A stretch of 64,000 nucleotides of DNA, from assembly GCA_002293045.1 (NCBI GenBank), contig DBCM01000014.1, positions 1 through 64,000 of the forward strand, given 5' to 3'. The position numbers and the translations under genes were made by a program. How positions within the stretch are numbered: the stretch's first letter is position 1; every line of letters begins with the position of its first letter. Of this stretch, positions 25,921-35,840 are shown in pieces. The notes under the pieces are model-generated. The model had not been told where the DNA came from. It saw only the letters and a program-made list of their open reading frames with translations, and ran no database searches. The stretch comes from Flavobacteriales bacterium UBA958. GTDB taxonomy: Bacteria > Bacteroidota > Bacteroidia > Flavobacteriales_D > Crocinitomicaceae.

Positions 25921-27229
25921 GATTTTTGTACTGGACACCTCGGTCTTAATTCACGATCATCACGCCATAATAAATTTCAAACAACATGACGTTGCTATAC
26001 CCATCACGGTGTTGGAAGAATTAGATAAATTCAAATTGGGAAATGACACCAAGAATTTTTCCGCACGAGAAGTAATTCGCTTTATTGATAAACTCGTGGG
26101 AAATGAGCGTCTAAGCAATTGGATTGACATTGAAAAATCCTTAGGAAAATTCAAAATCATCATGGACCAGGATCCGAAAATCCTTAATGCTGAAAAAGTA
26201 TATGCCTCATCAAAAAACGATCACAAAATCATCAATGCTGCGCTTATTTTACAGGAAGAATTCCCTACACGCAACGTGATTCTTGTTACTAAAGACATTA
26301 ACCTCCGCATAAAAGCAAAAGCCTTAGGGGTTGCTGCAGAAGATTATGAAACGGGTAAGGTGTATGAGCTAAAAAATGAATTAGCGCCTGACTACATTAT
26401 TGACCACGTAGATAGCGACTTAATCCGGGAAGTGTTTACCCGAGGAACCTGCGAAGAAAAAGGGGTTCTTGGTGAGCTTAAGCGAACCAATGGCTACTAT
26501 ATATTGAAAAATGGAAAAACATCCTCCTTGGTTTATTACAACCAAACCTCGGGAATGCTTGAGCGTATAGAAAAGGAATTTGTGTACGGGATTAAACCAA
26601 AAAATGCAGAACAAGCCTTTGCGTTGCATGCGCTCACGAATCCTGATATTAAGTTGGTTGCGCTACAAGGGGTTGCTGGTACTGGTAAAACCCTACTCGC
26701 CCTGGCCGCTGCCTTAGAACAAGAAAAAAAATTCAACCAAATTATTTTAGCTCGGCCCATCGTTCCTTTATCGAATAAAGAAATTGGATTTCTACCGGGA
26801 GATGCCAACGATAAGATTAGTCCTTACATGGAGCCCTTGTGGGATAATTTAAAGTTCATAAAAGCGCAGTATGGCGAACATGAAAAAAAGCACAAGGCGA
26901 TCAGTGAAATGGAAGAAAACAAAAAAATTGTGATTACTCCGCTCGCGTTTATTCGAGGGAGAAGCTTTTCGAACATCATGTTCATCATTGACGAAGCGCA
27001 AAATTTAACGCCCCACGAAATTAAAACGATCATTACTCGTGCTGGTGAGAACACTAAAATTGTTTTCACGGGAGATGTGCATCAAATTGACACGCCATAC
27101 TTAGACGAATACAGCAATGGGCTGGCCTATTTAATTCAGAAAATAAATAATCAACCCTTATTTGCACACGTAAAACTTGAAAAAGGGGAGCGCTCCGAAT
27201 TAGCAAATCTTGCGAACGACCTGCTGTAA
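25904..27229 (+). CDS. PhoH-like ATPase with N-terminal PIN domain
   Basis: Starting at ATG 25904 (a longer frame from 25799 lies inside the epimerase gene) it has 441 residues. The N-terminal PIN nuclease domain starts KIFVLDTSVLIHDHH and contains VTKDINLRIKA near 125. The PhoH ATPase half has Walker A GVAGTGKTLLAL, the segment LPGDANDKISPYMEPLWDN and Walker B FIIDEAQNLT. PIN-PhoH proteins (PhoH2) are RNA helicase/nucleases in mycobacteria; the stand-alone chromosomal copy here is not paired with an antitoxin gene. Convergent with ftsE, with no bases between the stop codons. Confidence 0.9.
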   Translation: MKKKTKIFVLDTSVLIHDHHAIINFKQHDVAIPITVLEELDKFKLGNDTKNFSAREVIRFIDKLVGNERLSNWIDIEKSLGKFKIIMDQDPKILNAEKVYASSKNDHKIINAALILQEEFPTRNVILVTKDINLRIKAKALGVAAEDYETGKVYELKNELAPDYIIDHVDSDLIREVFTRGTCEEKGVLGELKRTNGYYILKNGKTSSLVYYNQTSGMLERIEKEFVYGIKPKNAEQAFALHALTNPDIKLVALQGVAGTGKTLLALAAALEQEKKFNQIILARPIVPLSNKEIGFLPGDANDKISPYMEPLWDNLKFIKAQYGEHEKKHKAISEMEENKKIVITPLAFIRGRSFSNIMFIIDEAQNLTPHEIKTIITRAGENTKIVFTGDVHQIDTPYLDEYSNGLAYLIQKINNQPLFAHVKLEKGERSELANLANDLL

Positions 27230-27895
27230 TTAACTACAAACCTCCTCGTTTTCTACACGCAAGGTGCGAGCAGGGAACTTTTTCACCATTTGAAGGTCGT
27301 GAGTGGCCATTAACACGGCCGTATTCTCTTCTTTAGAAAGAGCCACCAACAAGTGCATGATTTCTTCGGAAGTTTCTTCATCTAAATTACCGGTTGGTTC
27401 ATCCGCCAAGATAATTTTGGGGTCGTTTAATAAGGCGCGTGCAATGGAAACCCGTTGCTGTTCTCCCCCAGAAAGGGTATGTGGCATTTGATCTGCTTTT
27501 TGTTCTATACCCACCAACTGCAATACACTCATGGCGCGTTTATGAATTTCCGCTTTATTGTTCCATCCGGTTGCCTTCAAAACAAAATATAAATTTTGGA
27601 TTACCGTACGGTCCATTAAGAGCTGGAAATCTTGAAAAACAATGCCTAATTTCCTTCTGAGAAACGGGATTTCTTTGGGTTTTAAGGCCTTTAAATCATA
27701 CCCAGCAATCATACCTGTTCCTTGGGTAATGGGAAGCTCACCATATAACGTTTTTAATAAGGAGCTTTTTCCACTTCCTGTTTTACCAATTAAATAAACA
27801 AACTCGGCCTCTTGAACTGATAAATTTACTTGTTTAAGAATGGTTTTATCTCCTTGAAGGATGTTCACCTCTGATAAATTAATAATTTGTTCCAC
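27230..27895 (-). CDS. ftsE: Cell division ATP-binding protein FtsE
   Basis: From GTG 27895 it has 221 residues, the normal FtsE length; an in-frame ATG at 27964 would add 23 unrelated residues. Seen: Walker [14 protein letters not shown]-loop [15 protein letters not shown] signature LSGGEQQR and Walker [13 protein letters not shown]. FtsE partners with FtsX to activate cell-wall hydrolases at the division site. FtsX is encoded 23 kb away (50670) and not next door, an arrangement common in this phylum. The last bases of the gene touch the convergent PhoH gene. Confidence 0.88.
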   Translation of the reverse strand: MEQIINLSEVNILQGDKTILKQVNLSVQEAEFVYLIGKTGSGKSSLLKTLYGELPITQGTGMIAGYDLKALKPKEIPFLRRKLGIVFQDFQLLMDRTVIQNLYFVLKATGWNNKAEIHKRAMSVLQLVGIEQKADQMPHTLSGGEQQRVSIARALLNDPKIILADEPTGNLDEETSEEIMHLLVALSKEENTAVLMATHDLQMVKKFPARTLRVENEEVCS

Positions 27896-28016
27896 GTGTG
27901 ATTTTTTACAAAGATGGTATAGAGAATGAGTTAATTCACGCCACAACAAAATATCTCTTAACAAAAATGCGTGAAAAACTTTTAACCCTTTGCGAATTCA
28001 AGCGTTCTGTGCGGTA

Positions 28017-28024
28017 TATTTTTG
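28017..28024 (+). promoter_or_regulatory. Putative -7 promoter box directly before the TPR gene
   Basis: TATTTTTG, an exact TAnnTTTG match, ends 4 bases before ATG 28029. The transcript would begin at or next to the start codon. No -33 TTG at the expected distance was found. Confidence 0.45.
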
Positions 28025-28028
28025 TTGC

Positions 28029-31000
28029 ATGCGAAAAAGTCTCTTTTTTCTATTCTTTCTATGGGTAGGTATAAGCTCTTGCTTCTATGGGCAAGAATCA
28101 ATGAACACAAGTTCCATCTATCGAGATTACCATCGGGCTTGTGAATTGTATGAAAAAAGCCAATTCACTGCTGCTCGCATTGAATTTGAAAATTTCATGA
28201 ATCAACCGCTAGACCGCAACGATCCCTTTGTTATTAAAGCACATTATTACCGAGGCATGGCTGCATTGGCACTTTATAATGACGATGCCATTCCCCTGCT
28301 GAGCCAATTCAATGAAACATATCCTGAAAACCTATATAGAAACACCATCCATTTTGAAATCGGGAATTATTTTTTTCAAAAGGAGGACTACCTTGGTGCG
28401 CTGCCTTATTATTCCTTGGTAGATGTAGCTGCCTTAGACTCCGCGAATGCTGAAATTTATTTTTTCAAAAAAGGATACAGTTGTTTTATGGAGGGCTTAG
28501 AGCAAGAGGCGATGCTTGCCTTCAAAGAAGTAAAAAATTCTACCGGACAATATGGGGCAATCAGCTTATACTATTATGCACACTTGAATTATAAACTTGG
28601 GAATTTAAACGAAGCGAAAAACACCTTTCATGCACTAAAGCATATCCCCGAATTCACCACCATCGCCCCTTATTATATCGTTCAAATAAACCATAAACAA
28701 GGGCTTTACGACAGTGTAATTGCCTATGCATCTACTGTGCTGGATACGGCTGAATTAGGAAACTATACCGATATTTTACACTTATTGGGGGATGCTCATT
28801 TTAAGTTGAATCACTATAAGGAAGCATCAACGTATTTATTAGCCTACGATAAACGTGCAAAAACGACTCGGATAGACGATTATCAACTGGGGTTTGCATT
28901 AATGAATTCCGAACAACATGACCAAGCAATAACCTATTTGGAACGCGCAGCAAGGATTGATGATAGCCTTGGGCAAACCGCCATGTACCACATTGCAAAT
29001 TGTTATTTAAGTGCACAAAAAATGTTGCCCGCTCGAAGTGCGTTTGAACGCGTTTCAACCATGAAATCTAACCCCTTGCTCTCAGAAGATGCCTTGTATC
29101 AATTTGCGGTAATATCATTCAAAATTGACATTAACCCCTATGACGAATCCGTGAGGGCCTTTGAAAACTATTTTACAAAATATCCCAATTCTACCCGTAA
29201 AGCAGACATTTTTCAATATTTGGTCAATGTCTATGCTTCTACCAGTAATTATGCAAAAGCTTTGGAGTCCCTCAATAAAATCCCCAATAAAGATGCACAA
29301 CTGAAAAGCGTGTATCAAACCGTAGCCTTTAATTACGGGGTTGACCTGTACCAAAAAAACCTGCTCGATTCTGCTTTTACAGTCTTTGGTTTGGTTGAAA
29401 AATACCCCAATGAACCAGAAATTATGGCGAAAGCAAAATATTGGAGGGGAGATGTTTATTTTAAACAAGCAAAATATAAAGAGGCGATTTCAGAGTTTAA
29501 AAAATTCCTTGCTGCACCCTCGGCTAATATATTGGAAGAAAAACCCGATGCATATTACAGCATTGCTTATGCATACCTGGAACAAGAACAATTGAGCGAT
29601 GCCCTCGAATATTTCGGAATATACATTCAATCCAAACCGAACAGCGCAGAAAAGAAACTTGATGCCATGTTCCAACTTGCTGATGGCAATTATACCCAAG
29701 GGAAAGATGAACAAGCCATCCAGTACTACAAGGATATTCTATCTAAAAAAACCGCATTATCTGATCGTGCATCGTATTATCTAGCGAAATCCTATGGGTA
29801 CAATAAACAAGCCCTTTTGAAAATCTCTACCCTTGAACGATTAATAGCAGATTACCCGAACTCTAAATATGTTCAAAACGCTTCGTATGAACTCGCGATG
29901 AGCTATAAGGCTCAGTCGGAATTCGAGAAGGCATTTAGTGGATTCGAAACCTATGTATTAAACTATCCAAAATCCCCAAAAGGGGTTAATTGTAGGATTG
30001 AAATGGCGGATATCTATTATAAACAATGGAAATACCAACAAGCGGAAAGCGCATATCGATCCATCCTGCTGGAATATGGAAACAAAAAAGACATCTGTGC
30101 CGTTGCGGCCAAAGGGTTAATGGATGTCTATGTAGCCATGAAAAGTCCCGATCGAGCAGAGGAAGTAGCCAACGAATACGATTGTGCAGGGTTGTCCGCA
30201 GATGAAAAAGAAAACTTGTATTTTAATCCGGCTTTGCAAAGCTATGTGGATAGTAATTACAGCGAAGCAATTCCCAAGTTCAATCAATATCTAGCCAAAT
30301 TCCCGAATGGAAAGTTTGCGCAAGATGCACACTTTTATGCCGGAAATGCCTGCTTAAGAATAAAGGACTCCCTTGCTGCCCTGCCCCACTACGAAGCATA
30401 TTTGGCCGGTCCAACTGCAAGTTATTTTGAACCCGTAGCTTATAAAATTGCCACCTATTACTATGAAAAAAGGAAGTACGACGAAGCCTTAATCTATTAC
30501 CTAAAATTAGAACAATACGCCGCCAAACCAAACAATATTAACGCCGCAAAAATTGGATTAATGCGCTGTTATTTTCTATTAGGAAAATACCAAGAAGCAA
30601 ATACCTACGCTCAACAAGTTCGCTCAACAGGAGGACTTAATCAATCCTTGAAAATGGAAGCGGAATACGCCTTTGGAATGAGTGCCTATTATTTAGCCAA
30701 GTATACGGATGCACAACCCGCATTGCGTTGGTTAGTTAAAAATACTGGAACGATTAAAGGCGCAGAAGCAAAATATACCTTAGCGGACATTCAATATAAA
30801 AACAACGCGCTGGATTCTACGATTATCCTGGTTAAGGAACTGCTTAAAATGAAACCCAGCTATAATTATTGGGTAGCGAAAGGCTTAATTCTTCAAACCA
30901 AAACCCATATTGACCGCAATGAATTGTTAGAAGCAGAGCAAACCATTACCTCCGTAATTGATTTTTATCCAATTAAGGAGGACGATGGGATTCTAGAAGA

Positions 31001-31097
31001 AGCTCAAACACTCAAGGCTACCATTGAAGACCTGAAAAACCCTACAAAGAATCTTGAAATTGATCCTCAAAAAACCATTGAAATTAAACCGGAATAA
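28029..31097 (+). CDS. Large exported TPR-repeat protein
   Basis: Starting at ATG 28029 it has about 1022 residues: a hydrophobic signal segment (RKSLFFLFFLWVGISSC) followed almost wholly by tetratricopeptide units (roughly 20), for example ALPYYSLVDV, AISEFKKFLA and ALIYYLKLEQ. ISSC could be a lipobox, so a lipoprotein is possible, but signal peptidase I cleavage further on is equally reasonable. The frame would allow an earlier start at 27990; the -7 box before 28029 and the signal peptide argue against it. TPR proteins of this size are scaffolds. It is followed after 1 base by an outer-membrane barrel, a pairing seen repeatedly in Bacteroidota. Confidence 0.85.
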   Translation: MRKSLFFLFFLWVGISSCFYGQESMNTSSIYRDYHRACELYEKSQFTAARIEFENFMNQPLDRNDPFVIKAHYYRGMAALALYNDDAIPLLSQFNETYPENLYRNTIHFEIGNYFFQKEDYLGALPYYSLVDVAALDSANAEIYFFKKGYSCFMEGLEQEAMLAFKEVKNSTGQYGAISLYYYAHLNYKLGNLNEAKNTFHALKHIPEFTTIAPYYIVQINHKQGLYDSVIAYASTVLDTAELGNYTDILHLLGDAHFKLNHYKEASTYLLAYDKRAKTTRIDDYQLGFALMNSEQHDQAITYLERAARIDDSLGQTAMYHIANCYLSAQKMLPARSAFERVSTMKSNPLLSEDALYQFAVISFKIDINPYDESVRAFENYFTKYPNSTRKADIFQYLVNVYASTSNYAKALESLNKIPNKDAQLKSVYQTVAFNYGVDLYQKNLLDSAFTVFGLVEKYPNEPEIMAKAKYWRGDVYFKQAKYKEAISEFKKFLAAPSANILEEKPDAYYSIAYAYLEQEQLSDALEYFGIYIQSKPNSAEKKLDAMFQLADGNYTQGKDEQAIQYYKDILSKKTALSDRASYYLAKSYGYNKQALLKISTLERLIADYPNSKYVQNASYELAMSYKAQSEFEKAFSGFETYVLNYPKSPKGVNCRIEMADIYYKQWKYQQAESAYRSILLEYGNKKDICAVAAKGLMDVYVAMKSPDRAEEVANEYDCAGLSADEKENLYFNPALQSYVDSNYSEAIPKFNQYLAKFPNGKFAQDAHFYAGNACLRIKDSLAALPHYEAYLAGPTASYFEPVAYKIATYYYEKRKYDEALIYYLKLEQYAAKPNNINAAKIGLMRCYFLLGKYQEANTYAQQVRSTGGLNQSLKMEAEYAFGMSAYYLAKYTDAQPALRWLVKNTGTIKGAEAKYTLADIQYKNNALDSTIILVKELLKMKPSYNYWVAKGLILQTKTHIDRNELLEAEQTITSVIDFYPIKEDDGILEEAQTLKATIEDLKNPTKNLEIDPQKTIEIKPE

Positions 31098-31098
31098 C

Positions 31099-32817
31099 AT
31101 GAAGTATTATTTGATCTTATTAATTTGTGGTTGGTTTCCGTGGTATTTTGCACAATCGGATGTATTTGAAACCGATGGAAAAGGAAATAGAGATATTGAT
31201 CGCACCCATCGCATTGCTTCTGCCCCTAAAATTATTGACTCCATCAAAACTTCTGCCGTACCGAACCGACCCTTACTCGGTCCCAAGTTAACGGTTAAGG
31301 TAACCACAGACACCATTGCTGCGGCCACCATTGAAACGGAACAATTGCTTGAAAAAATTTACCCTTTTTATTTAAAACTTGGTATGGGTTCTACATTAAT
31401 GCCTTTGGGCGAGTTTTATGTCAATTCTACCCGATCGAGGAGCAATTATTATGGATTACACGTGAAACACCTGAGCTTTTTTGGGGACGTTAAAAATAGA
31501 GAAAAACAACTTATGGCTCCCGCGTCTTTCGATAACACCAGCATTCAAGGAAACTTTGAAACGTTCCAAAAATCTTTTTCACTCCAGTCGCACCTTAAAT
31601 ACACCAACCATGGGTTTCATTATTATGGCTTAAATGATCCAACCATTGAAAAAGACTCCATCGCACAACGTTATCAGTTAGTGAATGTGCATGCCGCACT
31701 CGCAAGCAACCGAGGAGATACTGGCGTTTTCAACGTGAAAACTACCCTTGATTTTAGATACACCGGCACAGACTCACCCATGGCAGACAGTTTGAAAGAT
31801 TGGAAATCAAAAGAGCAAGGATTTAAATTACACGCCCTAGGAACCTATAAAACCGGCGCTTCTACCTTTTATGGCGGATTAGGCCTAAGATATAATGGGT
31901 ATTCTTACGGTATTCAAGATTCTATTTTATCTTTTTCAGACAGTGGAATTGTTTACAAGAACACCATTGTGGACTTAAACCCCGGTGTAAAAAGCCTTCT
32001 GATACAAAATAAACTCAGCATCGACGCTGGATTTAATGTCAGCATTGATGTAGCAAACCAAACCCGTGCATATTTCTTTCCGGCCATTTCGATGCAATTT
32101 GCCTTATTAAACAATCAACTCATTCCATATGCGGTCCTAAAAGGACAAGTAAAACAAGGGTCTTTGACTGGTTTCTATCAAGAAAATCAATTTGTCTTGC
32201 CAAACCTAAACATCCAAAATGAGGTCAACCCCTACGACATTCAGTTGGGAATTAAAGGCGCTTTTTCTAAAAAATTCACCTACGGAGTTCAAGCTAATTT
32301 TATCAAAGAAAACAACAGAGCCTTTTTTGTAACCGACACCTTAATCTCTACAGGCAATAAATTCACCTTGGTATACGACTCCTTAAACCACACAAAAATT
32401 GAAGGCCAATTTGGATATCAAGCCGGTAAGAAACTAAGCGTAGATGTTATTGCCAGATACCATTCCTATGAATTATTCAATGAGGCAAAAGCTTGGAATT
32501 TACCACAAGCAGAAATTACCGTTCAAGCAAGTTATAATTTATTCGATAAATTTCTGGTTAAGGGCGGCTTGGATATGTCATTTGGACGCTATGCAAAGGT
32601 CTATGAAGCGGGAACCAACGTTACCGCATTTAACAATCAATTTGTATACGATTTAGGAAACGTAATCGATGGAAATTTAACCCTTGAATATCGATACAAC
32701 AAACGGATTTCTGGTTTTATTCAACTCAATAACATCGCTTCACAACGATACTTGAGGTTTTACAATTATCCTGTTATTCCTATTTCTGTATTTGGGGGCT
32801 TGACTATTAAGTTTTAA
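31099..32817 (+). CDS. Outer-membrane beta-barrel protein (TonB-dependent-receptor-like, no plug seen)
   Basis: From ATG 31099 it has 572 residues. An N-terminal signal peptide (YYLILLICGWFPWYFAQ) precedes a polar segment of about 80 residues, and then amphipathic strands follow, such as FYLKLGMGSTLMPLGEFYV, STFYGGLGLRYNGYS and FPAISMQFALL. The final FGGLTIKF ends in Phe, as outer-membrane proteins do. No plug domain is visible, so it is a simpler barrel than a real TonB receptor. Coupled to the TPR gene; the pair may work together at the outer membrane. Confidence 0.75.
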   Translation: MKYYLILLICGWFPWYFAQSDVFETDGKGNRDIDRTHRIASAPKIIDSIKTSAVPNRPLLGPKLTVKVTTDTIAAATIETEQLLEKIYPFYLKLGMGSTLMPLGEFYVNSTRSRSNYYGLHVKHLSFFGDVKNREKQLMAPASFDNTSIQGNFETFQKSFSLQSHLKYTNHGFHYYGLNDPTIEKDSIAQRYQLVNVHAALASNRGDTGVFNVKTTLDFRYTGTDSPMADSLKDWKSKEQGFKLHALGTYKTGASTFYGGLGLRYNGYSYGIQDSILSFSDSGIVYKNTIVDLNPGVKSLLIQNKLSIDAGFNVSIDVANQTRAYFFPAISMQFALLNNQLIPYAVLKGQVKQGSLTGFYQENQFVLPNLNIQNEVNPYDIQLGIKGAFSKKFTYGVQANFIKENNRAFFVTDTLISTGNKFTLVYDSLNHTKIEGQFGYQAGKKLSVDVIARYHSYELFNEAKAWNLPQAEITVQASYNLFDKFLVKGGLDMSFGRYAKVYEAGTNVTAFNNQFVYDLGNVIDGNLTLEYRYNKRISGFIQLNNIASQRYLRFYNYPVIPISVFGGLTIKF

Positions 32818-32866
32818 ACCGTTGGTTTTCAATTAGATATAATTTAATATATACTATTCAGTAAAG

Positions 32867-32890
32867 ATTTGCGTTAGCTCGCAAATTTTT
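32867..32890 (+). terminator. Hairpin with T run between the barrel gene and the amidase gene
   Basis: A 7-bp stem (ATTTGCG / CGCAAAT) with loop TTAGCT is followed by five T (32886-32890). It lies 4 bases before ATG 32895. It could end the TPR-barrel transcript or be a 5' leader hairpin of the amidase gene; the upstream AT-rich region (32835-32860) might hold a promoter. Confidence 0.5.
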
Positions 32891-32894
32891 ATTT

Positions 32895-35840
32895 ATGCCT
32901 AAACTACTTTTTATTTATCTCGCCCTATCCATGCACGTGGCCGTGTTCAGTCAGGGGCCAGTTTTTTCACCCGCCTACCAACAGCACCCAGAAATCCCTC
33001 CTGGATTTTTAGAAGCAATCTCTTATACCCACACTCGGTTTATTGACCCATCAAACGAAGAACAAATAAGCTGCTCCGGCATCCCATTGCCGTATGGAAT
33101 CATGGGGGTTTATGACGATGGAAAAAATTACTTTATTGAAAACGGGAAGCGCATTGAGTCCCTAAGTGGAATCAGTATTTCAAGTCAAAAAAATAGCGTT
33201 CCTATGCAAATAGAAGCATATGCAGCTGCTTGTGCAAACCTCATTCAAAGCTATACAGTTAACGGAGAAAACACCCCTGAATTAATCTATAACTTAATGT
33301 GGGAATTGAGTGAGATTCCAAAAGAAGGAAGCATCAACCGCTTTGCTTTTGAATGTACTGTGTTTGATGTATTTCTGTTTTTAATGGATGAATCTAATGC
33401 AGCGACCTATGGGTTCCCTATGTATCAAATTAACCTGCAAGAATTTTTCGGTAAAACGAACTATTCCGTCCTTAGCTCCCCGCGGATTACGATCGATTCC
33501 ACGGGGGTTAAAAACCATGAAAACACCCAATACCGGGCAGGAAATACACTAAAATCGCTCAACTACGGTCCTGCCTTGTGGAACGCCGCTCCTTCTTGTA
33601 ATTACAGCAGCAGAAATGGCTCCCCTATTTCCGCCGTTACCATACACACCGTACAAGGAACCTACGCAGGTGCAATTTCTTGGGGGCTCAATTGCAATGC
33701 CCAGGTTTCGTATCATTATGTAGTTCGAAGTTCTGATGGACAAATAACTCAAATGGTTTTAGAAAGTAATAAAGCGTGGCATGTGGGAAATGAAAACTCC
33801 TACACCATTGGGATAGAACATGAAGGTTATGTATCGAATGCCGCATGGTATACCCAAGCGCTCTATCAATCTTCCGCGAACCTCGTGAAAGATATTACTC
33901 AAAGCGGCTATGGCATCAACCCGAAAAGAACCTACGACGGCGCGGGTTCTACCAGCACCCAATTGCTTGGGAATTGTATCCGTATCAAAGGACATCAACA
34001 TTATGCGAATCAAAGCCATACCGATCCGGGAATACATTGGAATTGGAATAAATATTACGGATTAATAAACGACACCTACACCCCAACGATACTTACAAAT
34101 CCATCCGGAACCCTCTATGATTCAGGCGGTTCGAATGGGCCCTATGCCGCAGATGAACGCAGCATTTGGCTCATACAAGCACCCCAAGGAAGTGTCATAT
34201 CTATCCAATTTAGCGCATTTGATTTAGAATCATCCTTTGATAAATTATTCATATATAACGGGGCAACGCTTACTTCACCGCTGCTGGGAACATACACCGG
34301 AAACACCCTTCCACCAAACATTCAATCCTCAGGAAACACACTAACCCTTGAGTTTCGGTCGGATTGTGCTACGCAGCTCTCCGGATGGACGGCAACTTAT
34401 CAGGTCACCAGTTTGAATGTAGACCTCACCCCACCATCGAGTTCGCTGCAGTATGCAGGAGTATGGCAAACTCAAGGGTTTACCACTTCGTTTCAAGATT
34501 CCGATGCCTCGGGTATACGTTACAAATTCTATCACCTCGCTGCTCGAGCATCCGCAACGAGTCCATTTAAATCTAACCTAACCATGGGGTTTTTTGAAGA
34601 TGAATTCGATGTAAATTCAGGGTTTTGGACCAATCAATCCGGGAGTTTTCAAGTATCCAATGGGAGCTTCTTATTGAACGATGCCTCGCAGAATAATTCA
34701 AATGCCTATGCCCAAGTAACCCAAACGTTACAACACACATACTTATACACGTGGAAACAACGCATCACTTCGTCGAATGCCAACCAGCGCGCAGGAATGC
34801 ATTTCTTTTGCAGTGATCCAACCCTACCCAATCGTGGGGACTCCTATTTTGTATACTTCAGAGAAGAAACGGATAAAGTTCAATTGTATCGAGTGATGAA
34901 CGATGTGTTCACGCTGGTGAAAGAGGAATCAGCAACTATTCTCGTAAATCAATGGGACCAAGTGTATGTAACCTACAACCCACAAAGCGGCCTGATTCAG
35001 GTATATTTAAATTCGGTACACGTGTGCAGTTGGACCGACGCCAATCCACTTCAACAAGGGTCTGCTATTTCTTTGCGTTCTGGCGGGTGTACAGTAATGT
35101 TCGATGCCGTTTATGTATATAAAAACCACGCGAACAGTGCACTAATTACGGTTGGTCCCGGACAAGCGCTCTTTGAACAGAGCGATCAACAACAGGAAAG
35201 TGGAAAGATTCGAATTATTGCCATGGATAGTGTAAACAATTGGAACGTTCCACATGAAACATTGGTTCAAGTAGATTGGACCGCACCGGTAATTAGTGAT
35301 GTGAATGATGGTCCTGTGAGCGATATTGATACAATTTTCCAACCAATACTCGAAGGAAATTGGGTGGTAAGCGATCCTCATTCTGGAGTGAATACTACAT
35401 TTTTCGATATTGGAAGCGTTCCTTTCGGGAATGATCTGGTACAAAACCAATACACGGTAAACACTTACTTCCTTCTCAACTCGATGAGTCTTACTCCCAA
35501 CAACATATATTATACCTCAATAAGCTGTGAGAACCATGCCGGACTCCAAACAACCGTGTGTTCAGATGGGCAGCAATACATCAGTGCAGCAAATATTAAT
35601 CTAACAAACCCCTTGGAGGAGATTATGTTATATCCAAATCCGATTCAGAATGGAATATTACACATTGAAAACCTATTGTTTCCTGTGGCCTTAGAGGTTT
35701 ACGATCTTAATGGAAAATTGGTGCATTCCCAAGCACTTACACACGACGAGCACGTGAACCTGTCGGTTCAAGCAGGGGTATACCTCGTAAAACTCACCGG
35801 AAATGGGTATGAATTGATAAAACAGCTTGTATCCTATTGA
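32895..35840 (+). CDS. T9SS-exported N-acetylmuramoyl-L-alanine amidase with CUB domain
   Basis: This 981-residue protein has a signal peptide (about 1-19) and an N-terminal region of about 210 residues that I do not recognise. A zinc amidase_2 domain follows (about 235-395) with His 251 in VTIHTVQG, AWHVGNENSYTIGIEHEG, and GHQHYANQSHTDPG, where His 367 and Asp 377 complete the site. A CUB-like domain comes next (about 400-505, YDSGGSNGPYAADERS). A beta-sandwich region of about 540-700 and a type A T9SS domain (LYPNPIQNGILHI) close the protein. It should cleave the muramoyl-alanine bond extracellularly, perhaps of other bacteria. The 3' end overlaps the convergent gene by 7 bases. Confidence 0.85.
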   Translation: MPKLLFIYLALSMHVAVFSQGPVFSPAYQQHPEIPPGFLEAISYTHTRFIDPSNEEQISCSGIPLPYGIMGVYDDGKNYFIENGKRIESLSGISISSQKNSVPMQIEAYAAACANLIQSYTVNGENTPELIYNLMWELSEIPKEGSINRFAFECTVFDVFLFLMDESNAATYGFPMYQINLQEFFGKTNYSVLSSPRITIDSTGVKNHENTQYRAGNTLKSLNYGPALWNAAPSCNYSSRNGSPISAVTIHTVQGTYAGAISWGLNCNAQVSYHYVVRSSDGQITQMVLESNKAWHVGNENSYTIGIEHEGYVSNAAWYTQALYQSSANLVKDITQSGYGINPKRTYDGAGSTSTQLLGNCIRIKGHQHYANQSHTDPGIHWNWNKYYGLINDTYTPTILTNPSGTLYDSGGSNGPYAADERSIWLIQAPQGSVISIQFSAFDLESSFDKLFIYNGATLTSPLLGTYTGNTLPPNIQSSGNTLTLEFRSDCATQLSGWTATYQVTSLNVDLTPPSSSLQYAGVWQTQGFTTSFQDSDASGIRYKFYHLAARASATSPFKSNLTMGFFEDEFDVNSGFWTNQSGSFQVSNGSFLLNDASQNNSNAYAQVTQTLQHTYLYTWKQRITSSNANQRAGMHFFCSDPTLPNRGDSYFVYFREETDKVQLYRVMNDVFTLVKEESATILVNQWDQVYVTYNPQSGLIQVYLNSVHVCSWTDANPLQQGSAISLRSGGCTVMFDAVYVYKNHANSALITVGPGQALFEQSDQQQESGKIRIIAMDSVNNWNVPHETLVQVDWTAPVISDVNDGPVSDIDTIFQPILEGNWVVSDPHSGVNTTFFDIGSVPFGNDLVQNQYTVNTYFLLNSMSLTPNNIYYTSISCENHAGLQTTVCSDGQQYISAANINLTNPLEEIMLYPNPIQNGILHIENLLFPVALEVYDLNGKLVHSQALTHDEHVNLSVQAGVYLVKLTGNGYELIKQLVSY

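Noticed and set aside
27896..27964. N-terminal extension of ftsE from ATG 27964
   Set aside because: The added 23 residues match nothing in FtsE and would make the protein longer than the family; GTG 27895 fits.
28801..29468. Minus-strand frames opposite the TPR gene
   Set aside because: TPR repeats run without break on the plus strand; antisense frames arise from its biased codons.
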